Positions 47,193 to 58,385 of a stretch of 64,000 bases of DNA are shown here, in pieces. Source of the DNA: Clavelina lepadiformis (lineage: Eukaryota > Chordata > Ascidiacea > Aplousobranchia > Clavelinidae); NCBI RefSeq assembly GCF_947623445.1, contig NC_135243.1, forward strand, positions 22,390,479 through 22,454,478, in the 5' to 3' direction. The translations under genes and the position numbers were made by a program. Positions within the stretch are counted from its first letter, which is position 1. Each line of letters opens with the position of its first letter. Under the pieces are notes generated by a model that was not told the DNA's origin, did no database searches, and worked only from the letters and a program-made list of their open reading frames with translations.

Positions 47193-47385
47193 GAGGATTC
47201 CCTCAGTAACGGCGAGTGAAGCGGGATGAGCCCATCGCCGAATCCGGTCGCTTTTGGAGCGCTCCGGAATTGTGGCGTATAGAATTCGTCTTGCGCGCGT
47301 CGCGGATCGCCCGCGTCCTTCTGATCGAGGCTTCGTCCCATAGCGGGTGTCAGGCCCATGGCGGCGATTTGCGTGCGTGCTCGGT
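47124..47385 (+). rRNA. 28S rRNA 5'-end fragment (captured)
   Basis: Contains ACCCGCTGAATTTAAGCATA, TTACTAAGCGGAGGAAAAGA, AACTAACGAGGATTCCC and CAGTAACGGCGAGTGAAG, the standard 28S start. It ends abruptly at GTGCTCGGT, after which the right end of the Tigger-like element begins. About 260 of several thousand bases. Confidence 0.9.
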
Positions 47386-47586
47386 AAAAATACAAATTCA
47401 ATTATCCGTTTTTTTTGCTTATCCGGTCAGATTTTTGAAAATATTGACCCAACTTGACCGGATAATCGAGGAAGTACTGTATAGTGAAAGCTGTGTTTTG
47501 GACAGGTCAAAAGGGGAGATTATTGCGCAATCGTGGTGTTGTGTTTCTGAGGGGGAAGTATATATTACAATGTTTCACGTTTGAGA

Positions 47587-48600
47587 ATGGAAATGATCAT
47601 ATCGATGAACACAAAACGAAACGATATGCAATTTGAACCGGGAAGTAAAAGAAGAAAACTCGATATCGATGCTGCTACCATTCAAAAGGTGTTTGAAGAA
47701 AGGGTGGTGATGAAAAATGATTATCAACCGATGACATGCGTATCTCTCGGTGAAAGCGAGAAATGGCAGTTACTACGACGTGCCACGCCTCGAAGATGTG
47801 ATTCGTTTGATATTCAAGGATCGACCGTGCATCATGCCACTCATAAAGCCACGATCGGACTTCGTTTCGTTGGGTGTGATGTATTTCTCCGATCCCAAAG
47901 ACAAGCATCTTACAATAAAATATTGCAGTGAAGAATCGGCCCTCGACTCGGTACAAGATCCGTTCTACGTCAAGGTGAACCAGATCGATGAAGATTTGTA
48001 CGAGGAGACAATGAAGAAAAAGCGTGTGATTTGGAATCTTCTCATCCAGATAGGCTTTTTGTATATGGATCTTCCAAGCTCCATATGTTACGTTTTTATT
48101 ACGATTTTCTGAAGAAATACATAGATCCACAGAATATGGAGCTTATTTTATCAGATACTGATTCCTACTACTTGGCGCTGACCACTTGGAATTGGCGGTT
48201 CGGAAGGATAGACTTCGAGAGTTTTATTCCAACGTCCACCTGTGGCTCCCTTCTAAAGCGTGCGATGACCATCGTGAGGAGTTTATTCGGTCAGGTGTGC
48301 TCGGAGAAGCCTGGGACAATGATGACAAACAAACCCTGTTGTCGAAATCGTGAGATCTACGATCGTACAACCTTGGGTCTGTCAAAAGTGGAATTTCAAG
48401 GTGATGGATGCATCGCTTGCTGTAGCAAAACGTATTATACGTTTGGTACAAACGGTTGCAAGTTGGCTTGCAAGGGACTCAGTAAAAAACTGAACCATTT
48501 CACAAAACAGCGTTATATGAACGTTTTGCTTTCTCAAACTTGCTGTTCTGAGGAACTACACTGTCCTGGAAGAATACTGCAAGAGAGAATTCAGTGATAA
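47587..48600 (+). mobile_element. Broken family-B (protein-primed) DNA polymerase fossil, Polinton/adintovirus kind
   Basis: Fossil of a virus-like element. Recognisable pieces are the palm region around MLRFYYDFLKKYIDP and the metal-binding LSDTDSYYLAL (a form of the family-B YxDTDS motif). Downstream are the GLSKVEF, CCSKTYY and KGLSKK words typical of protein-primed polymerases of Polinton/Maverick and adintovirus-like elements. Only part of the polymerase is present and it is broken, with several breaks. No capsid, integrase or terminal repeats were recognised. It lies just right of the rDNA-bearing Tigger-like element. Family placement beyond protein-primed PolB is uncertain. Confidence 0.65.
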
Positions 48601-48604
48601 CAGA

Positions 48605-48795
48605 GATCCAGTGGCGAATTACTGTTACAAAAAGCTGATCGATTCAAAGTTCAAGTTTACTCTCACTGCTCCAGGAGATATTTTGGGCGAGCTGGCACAC
48701 CTTTGTCTTTCTTTTCAAAATCGCAACTTGACTGTAATGGAGGGGCACTGCTCTGCAAGAGCAAAGATTGAGAAGCTGCGTTTGAGAATGTAACC
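48605..48795 (+). mobile_element. Possible hAT-like fragment
   Basis: Open frame reads FTLTAPGDILGELAHLCLSF then QNRNLTVMEG and KIEKLR. This loosely resembles the LxxLCxLFQ...TIxxLR segment of some hAT transposases. Short and unsupported by any catalytic motif. Confidence 0.3.
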
Positions 48796-48842
48796 AAAAG
48801 AAAAATCAAGAAATAGCCTCCAGCTGGACTCATTGCTTCTTT

Positions 48843-49225
48843 TCAAAGGTGATTTAAATCATTTAGCACATGGATTTCTGGAATTGCATATATCAAAAAA
48901 TTGATCAAAATTACGTAAAAACCAGTTTCAGCCGAACTTTGGAACTGTTGTAGTTTCAATGTGTTGCTGCAGTACCCAAAGGCATCAGCAACACTTGCAC
49001 TTACTGCTTGAGCTGTTAAGTTAACCTTCATTTCTTGTTGTTTCCAGTTTATATAGGCCAACTTAAGTTTGTTTGCAAGGCGTAACCCTTCTTTTTGAAG
49101 TTTCTGCAGCTGAACCAAGCATTCCCATTTCACTTTCTACTCTTCAAAGTCTACAAGTATGCCACCTTCACCAAAGGTATTGGGTATAAGTTTAACCATA
49201 TGGCACACATCTGACAGTGGTGCAA
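48843..49225 (-). mobile_element. P-element/THAP9-like transposase fragment
   Basis: Minus-strand reading passes through SDVCHMVKLIPNTFGE, a break, then KWECLVQLQKLQKEGLRLAN, KLKLAYINWKQQEMKVNLTA and QAVSASVADAF. DxxHxxKLxRN, LQxxEGLxLxNKL and MKVxLAAQxxSxSVAxA are, in this order, the signature of P-element-type transposases (THAP9 in vertebrates). Only about 120 residues remain, with no THAP finger in view. It overlaps the edge of a piggyBac fragment, which suggests one element inserted beside or into the other. Confidence 0.7.
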
Positions 49226-50060
49226 TTTCTGCATCTCAAAGTTGCGCAGGTGAGGCGTTGTTTTACTGCAGTTGAGGCATTGGAGCTGGTGGAGCTAAAA
49301 GCTTCTTCTGCTGAACGTCTGCGAGATACCGTTAGTAAACTTTCAGCGAGCTCTTTTGCTATAATTTTTATGTATTCTCTGCGGCTGATATTGCTCTTGC
49401 ATACGTGTTTGTAGATGATCCAACTGTTAATGTGGGCCATATCAACCACGTTATAAAATACATGCATAGGCCACCGCCTGCTTCCTGATTTTATGGATCA
49501 AACCCTTGTTATTTGGTCGTAGACATCCACGCACACTTTTGTCATTATAAGACCTTGAGTCGGGTTTCTTGTTTGGATTTTCATTGGTGGGCACTTGAAC
49601 GTCTGTGTGTAGACTACTCAAAAGTAGCATATTTGTTGCTGTTTTGCATTGGTAGGAAGTGAGTGTAGTTGCCGCTTGGCCGTCATACCTAAAAGCTTCT
49701 ATTTCGTGCAAATCCCCTTTCTTCTTGCATTCTTCTGGGACTTCTCTCCTGTACTTGCGCAATGTTCCAACAAGGCTACACTTCTACTTTGCGAGTCGCA
49801 ATGCCAGATCAAGGAAGGTGAAAAAATTATCGCATGTGACATTGTAACCTGCCTGGAAAACCGGAGCCATTAGTTTCAATACAACATCAACTTATACACC
49901 CACAGTTGGGGTCCTTGTATCCTCTTTCCTTATGTAAGGAAAACCGTTGAATAAATATTTTTTTCCCATGATGTCCCCGATAAACTCTTCACAGGGAAGT
50001 TACACGTCCTCCTGTCACGCCACGAGCAACCACCAAGCCAAGATGTTGAGCCCAGATCGA
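49200..50060 (-). mobile_element. piggyBac transposase remnant
   Basis: Minus strand, in order: NGFPYIRKEDTRTPTVGV, APVFQAGYNVTCDNFFTFLD (the DNFFT block of piggyBac), KCSLVGT, RKYRREVPEE, FRYDGQAATTLTSYQCK, LLLSSLHTDVQVP, HVFYNVVDMAHINSWIIYK, KIIAKELAE and a Cys-rich end CATLRCRNC. This is the second half of a PGBD4-like piggyBac transposase. Stops at the TPTVGV and LALRLAK positions and frame shifts make it inactive. No TTAA ends were identified. Confidence 0.75.
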
Positions 50061-50469
50061 TTGAAGATTGAAGAATATTATGAGATTGTAAGCGGCCCTG
50101 AGTAGCAGGTGATAGGTTTAATCGGCGCTATTGCGGCCAGTAAAATTTTTTCTTAAATTACGGAAATAATTTACAACGAAAATAAAATTTTTCTAATTAA
50201 CCTCATTTAATATTCCTTAAGAACAACTTTACCAAATGTCAGGGCAAACTAAACTGCTGTTTCTCCAGCAAATGTTGCTCTTTTCATTATTTCTTCGCAC
50301 ACAATTAACTCATTTAACTGTATTCTTCTGTGTACGTACAAAATTTTAGACGTCTAAGGGTATTTTTTCAATGTTTTCTCTGTTTCGTCACAATTACAAA
50401 ACAACCTCCAAAACGTAGTCATTTTCGTTTATCAAATGCGTTCTTTGCACTCGATTATTTTCTTACTTT

Positions 50470-52372
50470 GTTGTAGCCTATTTGCGCAATATGCAGTTAG
50501 GCCTACCAAGTTGCAGCTCTTTCAGCGATTAAAAACGGCGAAATGTCTATTCGAAAAGCCTCAGTGACTTTCAGTATTCCAAAAAGCACATCAAGTGATC
50601 GCATCTCAGGTAACGTATCAGTCAATAGCTAGCAGCTTATGTAAAGATAACAATCAAAGTAGGCTACCTTACGTGTGCAATTGCAAACAAGCATAAATCA
50701 GAAAATACGTTTTATTTATTCAAAAGATCATATGCAATTGTCCACTAAACTTCATTTAGGAAAACGACCTCCAGGTATGCCTAAACGTGGGCTAAAAACT
50801 AAGCCTAATGCGGAAGAAGACTTAATTGCATTTTGATTTATATGGCCGCCAGAGGTCTTGGTCTATCAAACATTACAAAACACATTCATGCTACAAGTAA
50901 AAACAAACAGTTAATGTATAATGCAAGTTTCAGAAATGCTAATCAAATCACATTTTACGTTTTAAGGTTATACCAGCTGTAAAAAGCTTGTTGGATCTCA
51001 GTGGTCGAACTGTATATTGCTTTACAGACAATCTACCTAGTTATTCCAGGTGTGAAGGATATCTCAGTCGACATGCAGCACTTAAAATAAAATCTACAGA
51101 CAAGCTGGAAATGGCTAGAGCAATATCGTGTTCCGAAGCAAAGGTAAGACATTGGTTTTCCCAACACAAAGCAATGCTGGAAGAATACCACATCTCATCT
51201 ACAGACACGATTTTTAACTGTGACGAATCTAGATTCTCACTCCAGCCAAATTCCTCTAAAGTGTTGGTGGACAAACAATATCGAAACTGCTATCACTTAG
51301 CAAGTAATAACAAAACGCAAATCTCGGTCTTACAAGGATCTACTGTTTTTGCCACCGACAGTGCTTGGATGACAAAAGAGGCTTTTTATTTCATCTTTAT
51401 CACCTGCAGCGGAAAGAGGCTCTGTCGTTTTGCTTTTAGACCGCCATTCGTCTAATAAAGATTAATTATAAATCCAGTTTGCTTTGTTGGGACCAAAAAG
51501 TTGTACTATTTGCCCTTCAACCTAATACGTCACCTGTCATGCAACTGTTGGATAAATGCTTCTTCGGCCCTTTAAATCCAATTGGAAGATTGCATGCAAT
51601 AAATTTATTCATGTTAACCACACACCGATGGACAAGATTACGTTTGGCAGAGTTTTTAAGCAAACTTACGATAAAACCAGTGCACCCGAATTGGCCATAA
51701 AATGTTTTGATGCCTGCGGCTTGAGGCCAGTTGATGAAAATGCTGTTAATTATGCAACCACTTGCAATATTTGCTGCTTCTGTTCATTCAACTGGCACTT
51801 TGTCAAGTACGAATGCTGTTAACGACCAAGGTTGCACTCACAGTGCACAGATCCCGCAGCTATTAATGATCCTTGTGACTTAAGTTTTCCCAATGTTGAT
51901 GTCTCATTTCCATTGTGATGGAAGGTGATGAGGTTGATCAAGCTTGGCTTTGTGTGAAGAAAGGAGAGATAATATAACACAATACTGCCAGGAACAAAAA
52001 TGGCTCGTCGGGAGCTGTTTAAAGTTCCTTGCGTTCAAAAAATTTCAAAGTCAACCAACAAAACGCAAAAAAAAAGAAACTCCCTGTTAATTTATCGTCA
52101 GATGAAGCTTTGGAACAGATAGTGGTAAAGTCCAAGAAAAGGCAAAAAAGCATCTGCACACTTAGTAAAGAGAAATCTTCCAAAACTACAACAACAGCCA
52201 GATAAAAATACTTGCGAGAAATTTTTGCAAAAGTGGAAAAGAGGTCCGGTTAAACCGTCATGGGTAGCCTGTGATGGCTGTGGCTTCTGGTACCATACCA
52301 AATGCACCAACCTCAGTCTCGAGGTGAATGAAATTGAATACATGCAGTGGTATTGTGATATGTGTGTATGAA
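50470..52372 (+). mobile_element. pogo/Tigger-like transposase pseudogene with terminal PHD-like finger (third copy)
   Basis: Begins with a helix-turn-helix segment (IKNGEMSIRKASVTFSIPKS) that runs into a GT-AG intron (50610-50759, phase 1), then GKRPPGMPKRGLKTKPNAEE and an in-frame stop. Later come TIFNCDESRFSLQPNSSKV (first catalytic Asp), NNKTQISVLQGSTVF, a truncated LLLD region, a CFFGPL block and RVFKQTYDKTSAPELAIKCF. The C-terminus is a PHD-like finger: WVACDGCGFWYHTKC, YMQWYCDMCV, stop at 52370-52372. Several frame breaks. The fragment 39741-40400 is a close relative. Confidence 0.75.
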
Positions 52373-52383
52373 AATGGTGCTCT

Positions 52384-53211
52384 ATGCTACACCACTTAAG
52401 AGGGGCAGTTACAAAGCTATTAAAAGAAATTCTTTGTGGCTTTATTCAAGTAAAATTTGTACCACAAACTGACCCGTTCGAAATTAACTTACAACAAACT
52501 GACTGCAGAGTTTCAATCAAGCACATATATGTGAGAGTAGCAGCAACAGCTAACCTTGCTGAGTGCTTCAAATGAGATCCGGCTGGAGTGAGACAGGTAC
52601 GGTTACCTTGCCTCAATTTTATGATTGAACTGGCTGATCAAATTCGCAAAAGATTTAAAGAAGTCAAGAATGAATCTTTTCACTGCTTGGAGTGTTTGAT
52701 TCCAGACAATGCAATCAGATGCTTCCCACCTAATCTAACAATAGTATACAATTTTTTTAAGTTTCTGAAAGATGCTGCACACCTGGATTTAGTTGACCTG
52801 GAATGGAGGAAGCAGGCCAGTGTAGAACCATGTTCTGTCAAGAATGGTGTTAATGAAGAGGAATTTACAAAATCGTCTTTCTCAAAAATCAGTGGTTGGG
52901 GAATTAAAATACAAAAATCTGCGTAGTGTTGTTGCTTGCTTGTTGTCAATACCCTTTGCCAATGCCCCCGTTGAAAGACTATTCAGCACTTTAAAAGATA
53001 TAAAAACAGACCACAGAAATTGTATGAAGTGAGAAAGCTTGGTTGGATTGTTACATACACAACAATGAATGAAGTCCCTTGACATACCTGCTGACAAACT
53101 GTATGTGAAAGAGCATCCTGACTTTTTTAAAATGGTGAGAAATGTTAAAAGCAATGCCACTGATACTGAAGTATATCAACACATTGCTGCTCAAATGAGT
53201 AGCTGGACATA
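52384..53211 (+). mobile_element. hAT transposase C-terminal half
   Basis: Reads LHHLRGAVTKLLKEILCGFI, then CLNFMIELADQIRKRFKEV, and near the end VVACLLSIPFANAPVERLFS followed by TLKDIKTDHRN. The last is the hAT dimerisation block (P-x-NA-x-VERxFS). Ends with MSSWT and a stop. Interrupted by stops at about 52573 and 53032. Distinct in sequence from the complete hAT that follows. Confidence 0.7.
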
Positions 53212-53594
53212 ATGGACAATAGTAGGCCAGACCTACAGACTACACAATGCAGTTATTTAAAAAAATATGGGTATATCTACAGCTCGCTTTTAGCATGAAA
53301 ACAAGTTTAATTTGTTTGTCATTTGTATATATATATATATCTACCCCTACTAGCCATCTTTGAGGTAATGTGATAACATAATAGTGTAACGCGCTAATTA
53401 TGGTTTTCACTTGTGACAGCCTTGGAATCAACTGACTGACGAATAGAGTATTCTTGTGGCAGTGTAGACTTGTAACCAGTGGTATAGTTGTATATTATAT
53501 TGCTGTACTGGCATTGCGTAATCTAGTATGGTTAGGCTATCCAAGATGTAATGGGTGGTCATTTTATTCTGGCACAGTAGGGTAGCCTGTATGG

Positions 53595-55844
53595 CAGGGG
53601 TCGGCAACCTTTTGCTAGTCACGGGCCAAATGTCGAGTGTACAACTCTTTGGCGGGCCGGAATTTTCATTAATACTATAATTCACACTCACTTGAGTATA
53701 TTACACTGCATTGCTGCAATCTCAATCATACCAATCACAAAAAGAACAAAATTTATGTATTCACACTTCAACAACACAGCATTAATGTGACACTTGATGC
53801 TGCTTGCTTTGTGAAAGTTTTTCAACATCTGGTGACAAGTCAGATGAAGCAAGAACCAGAACATTTTCTAAATGGGCGTCGGAAATTCGGGATCTTAGCT
53901 TGCTCTTCGTGAATTTCATTGTCGAAAACATTTCTTCACATGTGTACGTGCTACCAAACATCGATGCCATTTCTTTTGCATTGTTGGTCAATCTAGGATA
54001 AACACCACTTTCAAGAAGGTACTTTTTGTAAAAGTCAAGCAGCGATATGCCCTTTGTATGAAATTTTGCCTTCAATTCGTCACTGCATTGCATTTCAATG
54101 AGGTCCATTTGAAATTTTTCGGGAATGGTATTGGCGTCCACATCAAACGGAGTACTGAATAGCCTGAATTTATTTTGTAGAGAACGAATGTCGGCAAAGC
54201 GTGAGGGAAATTCAGTAATTAAATTTCGTATCACAGTGACAAATGTAGTGTTGCTACTAGGTTTGCTTTCCTCCAGTATAGGAAAGTGAACATAATTTTC
54301 TTTGTCCAGTTGACATTCCCAGAGTCGCAGTTTTGTTTCAAATGCGAGTATGTGCCTCCACATCTCATGTATCAGTTGTTTTTTCCCCTGAAGTTGCAAA
54401 TTCAATTTGTTCAGATGTGGCAAGATTAGATACCCATTCTAGATTACGAAATTCTGTGGCGTTAATGCTTTTATTTTCAAGGAACGTTGCTATTTCATTT
54501 CTCAGCTCATACACTCGTGCAAGCATAGCTCCTCGACTTAGCCAGCGAACTTCGCAGAAATACAGGGCATCACCATATTGATTCTCTGCTTCTGGTAACA
54601 TCTGGCGAAACTGTCGGTGATTCCGTTTGTGAGACAAAATCATATTCACAGCTTTCACCACTGTGTCCATAACACTCTTCAAGTTTGTTGTCTTGGCGCA
54701 CAACGCCTCCTGGGGAATTAAACAGTGTACCTTTGAGATTTTGTCATTGCGTCCGAGATCTTCCAAGTGTTTTTGAAGCAGAGCAACGGCACCTTTATTT
54801 TTACCGACACCAATTTTGACAGATCGAGGTTCAAACTGTTTGTGCACTGCAACAGTGCCTTCAGAATATCTGCTCCTGTTGTAGTGCCCTTCATAGGAAC
54901 TAACTCAACGAAATCTTCAAAAATATCAAAATTTGAGCTGACTCCACGAACGAATACCGCAAGCTGAGCTGTGTCCGTTGTATCAGTGCTCTCGTCAATA
55001 GCAATTGAAAAGTATTGCAAATTTTTTAGACAATCTTGTTGGCGAGTTTTTACATCCTGTGACATTTCTTCGATTCGTCGGGTGACAGTTCTTGCAGAAA
55101 GGCTAACATCGGAGAATAATTTTTTTTTCTCCGGGCATATGACTTCGACAACGGCCATCAAACAGTCTTTCACGTAATCACCATCAGTGAAAGGTTTCAT
55201 GTTTTTTGCAATTACTTTGGCGACCTCATAGCTTGCCTGAGTGTTTTTTCTGATTCAGTGTTTTGCTTTTGAAATATACTTTACTGATTTTCTAAGCAGA
55301 GTTTAAGACGGTTAATTTTGTCTTTTCTCGTTTGGCCTCTGTACTCCGAAAACTTCGAACGCTTTGTGTCACAATGACGCTTAATATTAAATTCCTTGTT
55401 TACAGAAACAGACTGATTGCAAATTAAGCACGTGGGTTTACCAAAGTGTAGTATGGAAAAGTACTTTTCCGTCCATTCTTCATTAAAACCTCGGCACTCA
55501 TCATCAACCTTTCGACGTTTCGCTAACATCCTAAATTATAACAAACTTTAGGTTAAAGCTCGTGTGCGTCTCTCTTTGTATCTATAACGACTAGTCTAGT
55601 CTACTCTACAGACAATCTCGTACTTATTACGAGATACTAGTCTACCGCCTTCTCACCAGATTTATGGCGTAACAATAGACTAGTACGACGTACTTATGGC
55701 GTAACAACCACAATTTTTTCAAACACTGCTAACACTGCAGTTTGAAACTCAATAAGACACGGCGGGCCGTATTCTTGTGATAACTAATCAATATGTCTCG
55801 GGCCGGACGATTTCGCATGGCGGGCCGTAGGTTGCCGACCCCTG
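53595..55844 (-). mobile_element. Complete hAT transposon with perfect 8-bp target duplication
   Basis: A 2,250-bp element. It begins CAGGGGTCGGCAACCT and ends AGGTTGCCGACCCCTG, a perfect 16-bp inverted repeat. It is flanked by CTGTATGG on both sides (53587-53594 and 55845-55852). GC-rich subterminal words GGGCCGG/CGGGCCG recur near both ends. The 8-bp duplication and CAGGGG ends are diagnostic of hAT. It carries one degraded transposase gene on the minus strand. The perfect target duplication implies a fairly recent insertion. Confidence 0.93.
53782..55529 (-). pseudogene. GTF2IRD2-like hAT transposase, frameshifted
   Basis: N-terminal BED-like finger (MLAKRRKVDDECRGFNEEWT; CLICNQSVSVNKEFNIKRH), then KPFTDGDYVKDCLM, FSIAIDESTDTTDTAQLAVF (first catalytic region), VPMKGTTTG, a KNKGAVALLQKHLE segment, HCLIPQEALCAK, EVRWLSRG and the C-terminal dimerisation block (FGSTYTCEEMFSTMKFTKSK). 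The order matches GTF2IRD2/FAM200-type hAT proteins. Frame breaks lie near 55280, 55240, 54820 and 54400, and the expected TDGAP catalytic segment after LSKLVSVK is missing. The copy cannot make an active enzyme and must have been moved in trans or broken after insertion. Confidence 0.85.
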
Positions 55845-56094
55845 CTGTATGGGCTAATGAAAGCGCTTCAATTCTGCTACAGAGTAAAGTAAAGGTCCGC
55901 GGGTTGAATCGTCCGATCACCGATTTCTACAGGTCAGTTGCCGACATTCCAGTTTCACTTGAGGGAAATTATGAAGAAGATGGATTCTTTTAATCACACT
56001 CTTTTTTTAAAAGCAATGAAGTTTCAGTCACTTTAGGTGCAGCAGTGCTGGATCACTCACCCGATCATGAATTGGAAATTCCGGCTTATGCGGA

Positions 56095-57190
56095 TTATCC
56101 GGGAGAGAATTGAAAAAAAAGTATACAATTGTTAATGTATTGTGTGACCGCCCTTCGACGCGGCATGCTGTCAATCAGTTTGCAGCAATTATCTGAAGAA
56201 ATTTCTCTCACCCAAACTTCTTTTATTGCTGTTTGAAGTGCATCAAGGCTTGAGGGATGCTTTTCTGAAACTTCAATCTTCAAAGTTTTTTATCGGATTC
56301 AAATCCGGACTGTTTCCGGGCCACTCCAACCTTTGGATATTTCTTTGCTCCAAGAATTTCTTTACCACCTTGCTTCGATGACAGGGAGCAAAATCTTGCA
56401 GTTGTGGACTCTCATAACAACTTAACATATTTTTCACCATTCATGGTGGTTCAAGATCCAGCTAGACCCATGTAGGACATTGCTCCCCAAATCATTTGGC
56501 TGGGGAGGGGGTGTTTCACAGTTGGTGTAGTGTACTTTTCTTCGTAGCCTGCTCCAAACCCGGAACAGAGATCTGCGGTACAGTACACTCGTCTGAAAAA
56601 AGCACCTTTCCCACATTTGTATATCGCAGCTAGCATATCTCTTTGCTGAGTCCACATGTTTCTTCTCCAACGCCTGAGCCAAGCGTCGTTTTCGGGTTGG
56701 CCTGCACGATTGGAGACCTAATTCCAAAGACGACTTACGTCAAATCGTTTTGGTACTGACCACTGTGCCAGTTTCCATCAGCTTAGCCTGAAGTTTTTTT
56801 TAGGAACTTATTGGAAAGCGATTAACCATCTTACGCGTAACACGGTCTTTTCTACTGATAAACCCTTGGTAAGCCGGACCTTTTTCTGTATTTGAAAATG
56901 CCCTCATTTCGGTATTTCATTATGCACAGCTGGTTTGCTAAACTTCATCTTCTTCGCAATTTGCCGTACAGAAAACTTTCAACTGCTTAAGGTTATTATT
57001 TGAGGCCGTTTTTCCACACTGAGAGATAGCCTTTGGCCCATTAAACTCGTTCTTGCAAGCAACGTATTACTTTATTGATTGCACTTTTGTCACATGTATG
57101 GTTGGGCATGTACAGTAGGCCTACTTGTGCGTGTATGTAGCCCAGGTTGACTCAAGTTAAAGTTTTGCTTTTTACGCTTAAGACTTTTGC
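56095..57190 (-). mobile_element. Tc1-like transposase remnant
   Basis: Minus strand, from the N-terminal side: a KGYLSVWKNGLK-like segment, NMWTQQRDMLAAIYKCGKGA, FFRRVYCTADLCSGFG, TPTVKHPLPSQMIWGAMSYM (the Tc1 VMVWG block), then near the end HPSSLDALQTAIKEVW and LIDSMPRRRAVTQ (the Tc1 C-terminal signature). Stops and frame shifts throughout, and the middle part with the second Asp is deleted. A related 5' piece is at 41680-41950. Confidence 0.75.
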
Positions 57191-57289
57191 CAACGTTTTG
57201 AGGGTTATTTAGTTTGTATCTTGCCTGATTTTGTTTCATTTTTCAGCTGAGCTGGTTATAAATGCATTACAGTATTTCTTCCTGGATGC

Positions 57290-58385
57290 TTCCTTCCGAT
57301 AACAAGGGAATGCTGAGTTATTGGTCATCTTCGTCGTTTGAGCGTTTCTTCTTTCCACTTCCAGACTAGATTTCCGGGCATGAGGTCATCAGCCATGTGA
57401 TTGTGTCTTCGTCCAATCTTTTCAGACCACGCACACCATGTGGGGGCCGATGGATTGGGCAGTCATTGATGACGTGGTGTGCTCTGTTGCACCACACCGT
57501 CGGTGTCGGCTATGAAGTCACAGAGACTGGAGGTGTTGTTTTGCCACTCAGTGCTCCACATGTGGTTCGTCCAGTGCGCCGCACTTAGTCCAAGGTCTTC
57601 TGCGCTACTGAGTAGCTGTTGTGCGGCTAGCACAAAGGGGTGTCTTGATTTCAGTCGCTGCTTTCCAGTTGGTGGTCGCTGGAGTGTGGTATGGAGAAGG
57701 TGTTCAGTGTCCAAAGCGCGGCGAGCGAGAGAAATCATGGCTCCTTTGCGGCGTAGCTCAGCAGGTTGGATGCCTGCAAGGATTGGTAAATAGTCTGTTG
57801 GAGTGGGACAGAGGCAACCAGTCACAATACGCAGCGCGTCGTTTATGGCGGGTATGAGAGCTACGACACCACACTGGTGCGCAGTGCTCGGCGGTGGAGT
57901 GGACAAGTGCCAGGGTGGCCATGCGAAGGGTTTTTGCGCCGGCCCCCCAGCCGCCTTAGGAGTGCGACGCGAGCAGATAGTTTATTGCACAGTGACTCCA
58001 AGTGTCGACGATACGTGAGTGCCCTGTCCAAGGTCACGCCGAGGTAGGCTCGGCGCTGTAGGGCAGGTGTTCCCCATTTATACTGATGCTTATCTCACGC
58101 TGTGCTTCCTTGTTGTTAAGGTGGAAGGCCGCCGACACTGTCTTTACCTTGCTGAGCTGCAGCTTCCATTTCTGGAGATATGCAGTGAGTGTTTGCATGT
58201 CTTGGCTAAGATACCTCTCCAACGGCTGCCAGTCTCCGGCAGAATGCAGGAGTGCCAGGTCATCTGCATAGGCATATTTCCTGGAGGTGGTGGTGGGCAG
58301 GTCGTAAGTGTATATGTTGAACAGGAGGGGAGCCAAGACGGAGCCCTGTGGGACGCCGTTTCTGAGTCGGCGTAGTCTGATTGGT
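57290..58385 (-). mobile_element. Non-LTR retrotransposon (jockey/CR1-like), 3' half of ORF2
   Basis: Minus strand: RLRRLRNGVPQGSVLAPLLF (RT motif), YAYADDLALL (the catalytic YADD box), TAYLQKWKLQLSKVKTVSAA. After frame breaks come the thumb and tail region, LCPTPTDYLPILAGIQPAEL, and a final segment HHVINDCPIHRPPHG of the tail-type Cys/His region. Everything upstream of the RT fingers is missing, and the 5' edge abuts copy 3 of the recurring cassette. Several frame breaks. The group is judged from overall motif spacing, so jockey or CR1 cannot be separated here. Confidence 0.8.

Larger units (their letters stand above)
46191..47479. mobile_element. Tigger-like non-autonomous element carrying an rDNA segment
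   Basis: 1,289 bp flanked by TA (46189-46190 and 47480-47481). The left end starts CAGTTCTTCCTCGATTATCC; the right end, read inward, starts CAGTACTTCCTCGATTATCC (one mismatch in 20). TA duplication with CAG...CTCGATTATCCG-type ends is typical of Tigger/pogo elements. No transposase frame is present. Between 157 bp of left and 94 bp of right non-ribosomal sequence lies about 1,040 bp of rDNA. Confidence 0.8.

Noticed and set aside
46348-47385. A working rRNA gene unit
   Set aside because: Only the 18S end and 28S start are present, the 5.8S has changes at conserved sites, and the whole lies between transposon ends.
57397-58375. Several plus-strand open frames
   Set aside because: They mirror the LINE reverse-transcriptase region, which is clearly recognisable on the minus strand.
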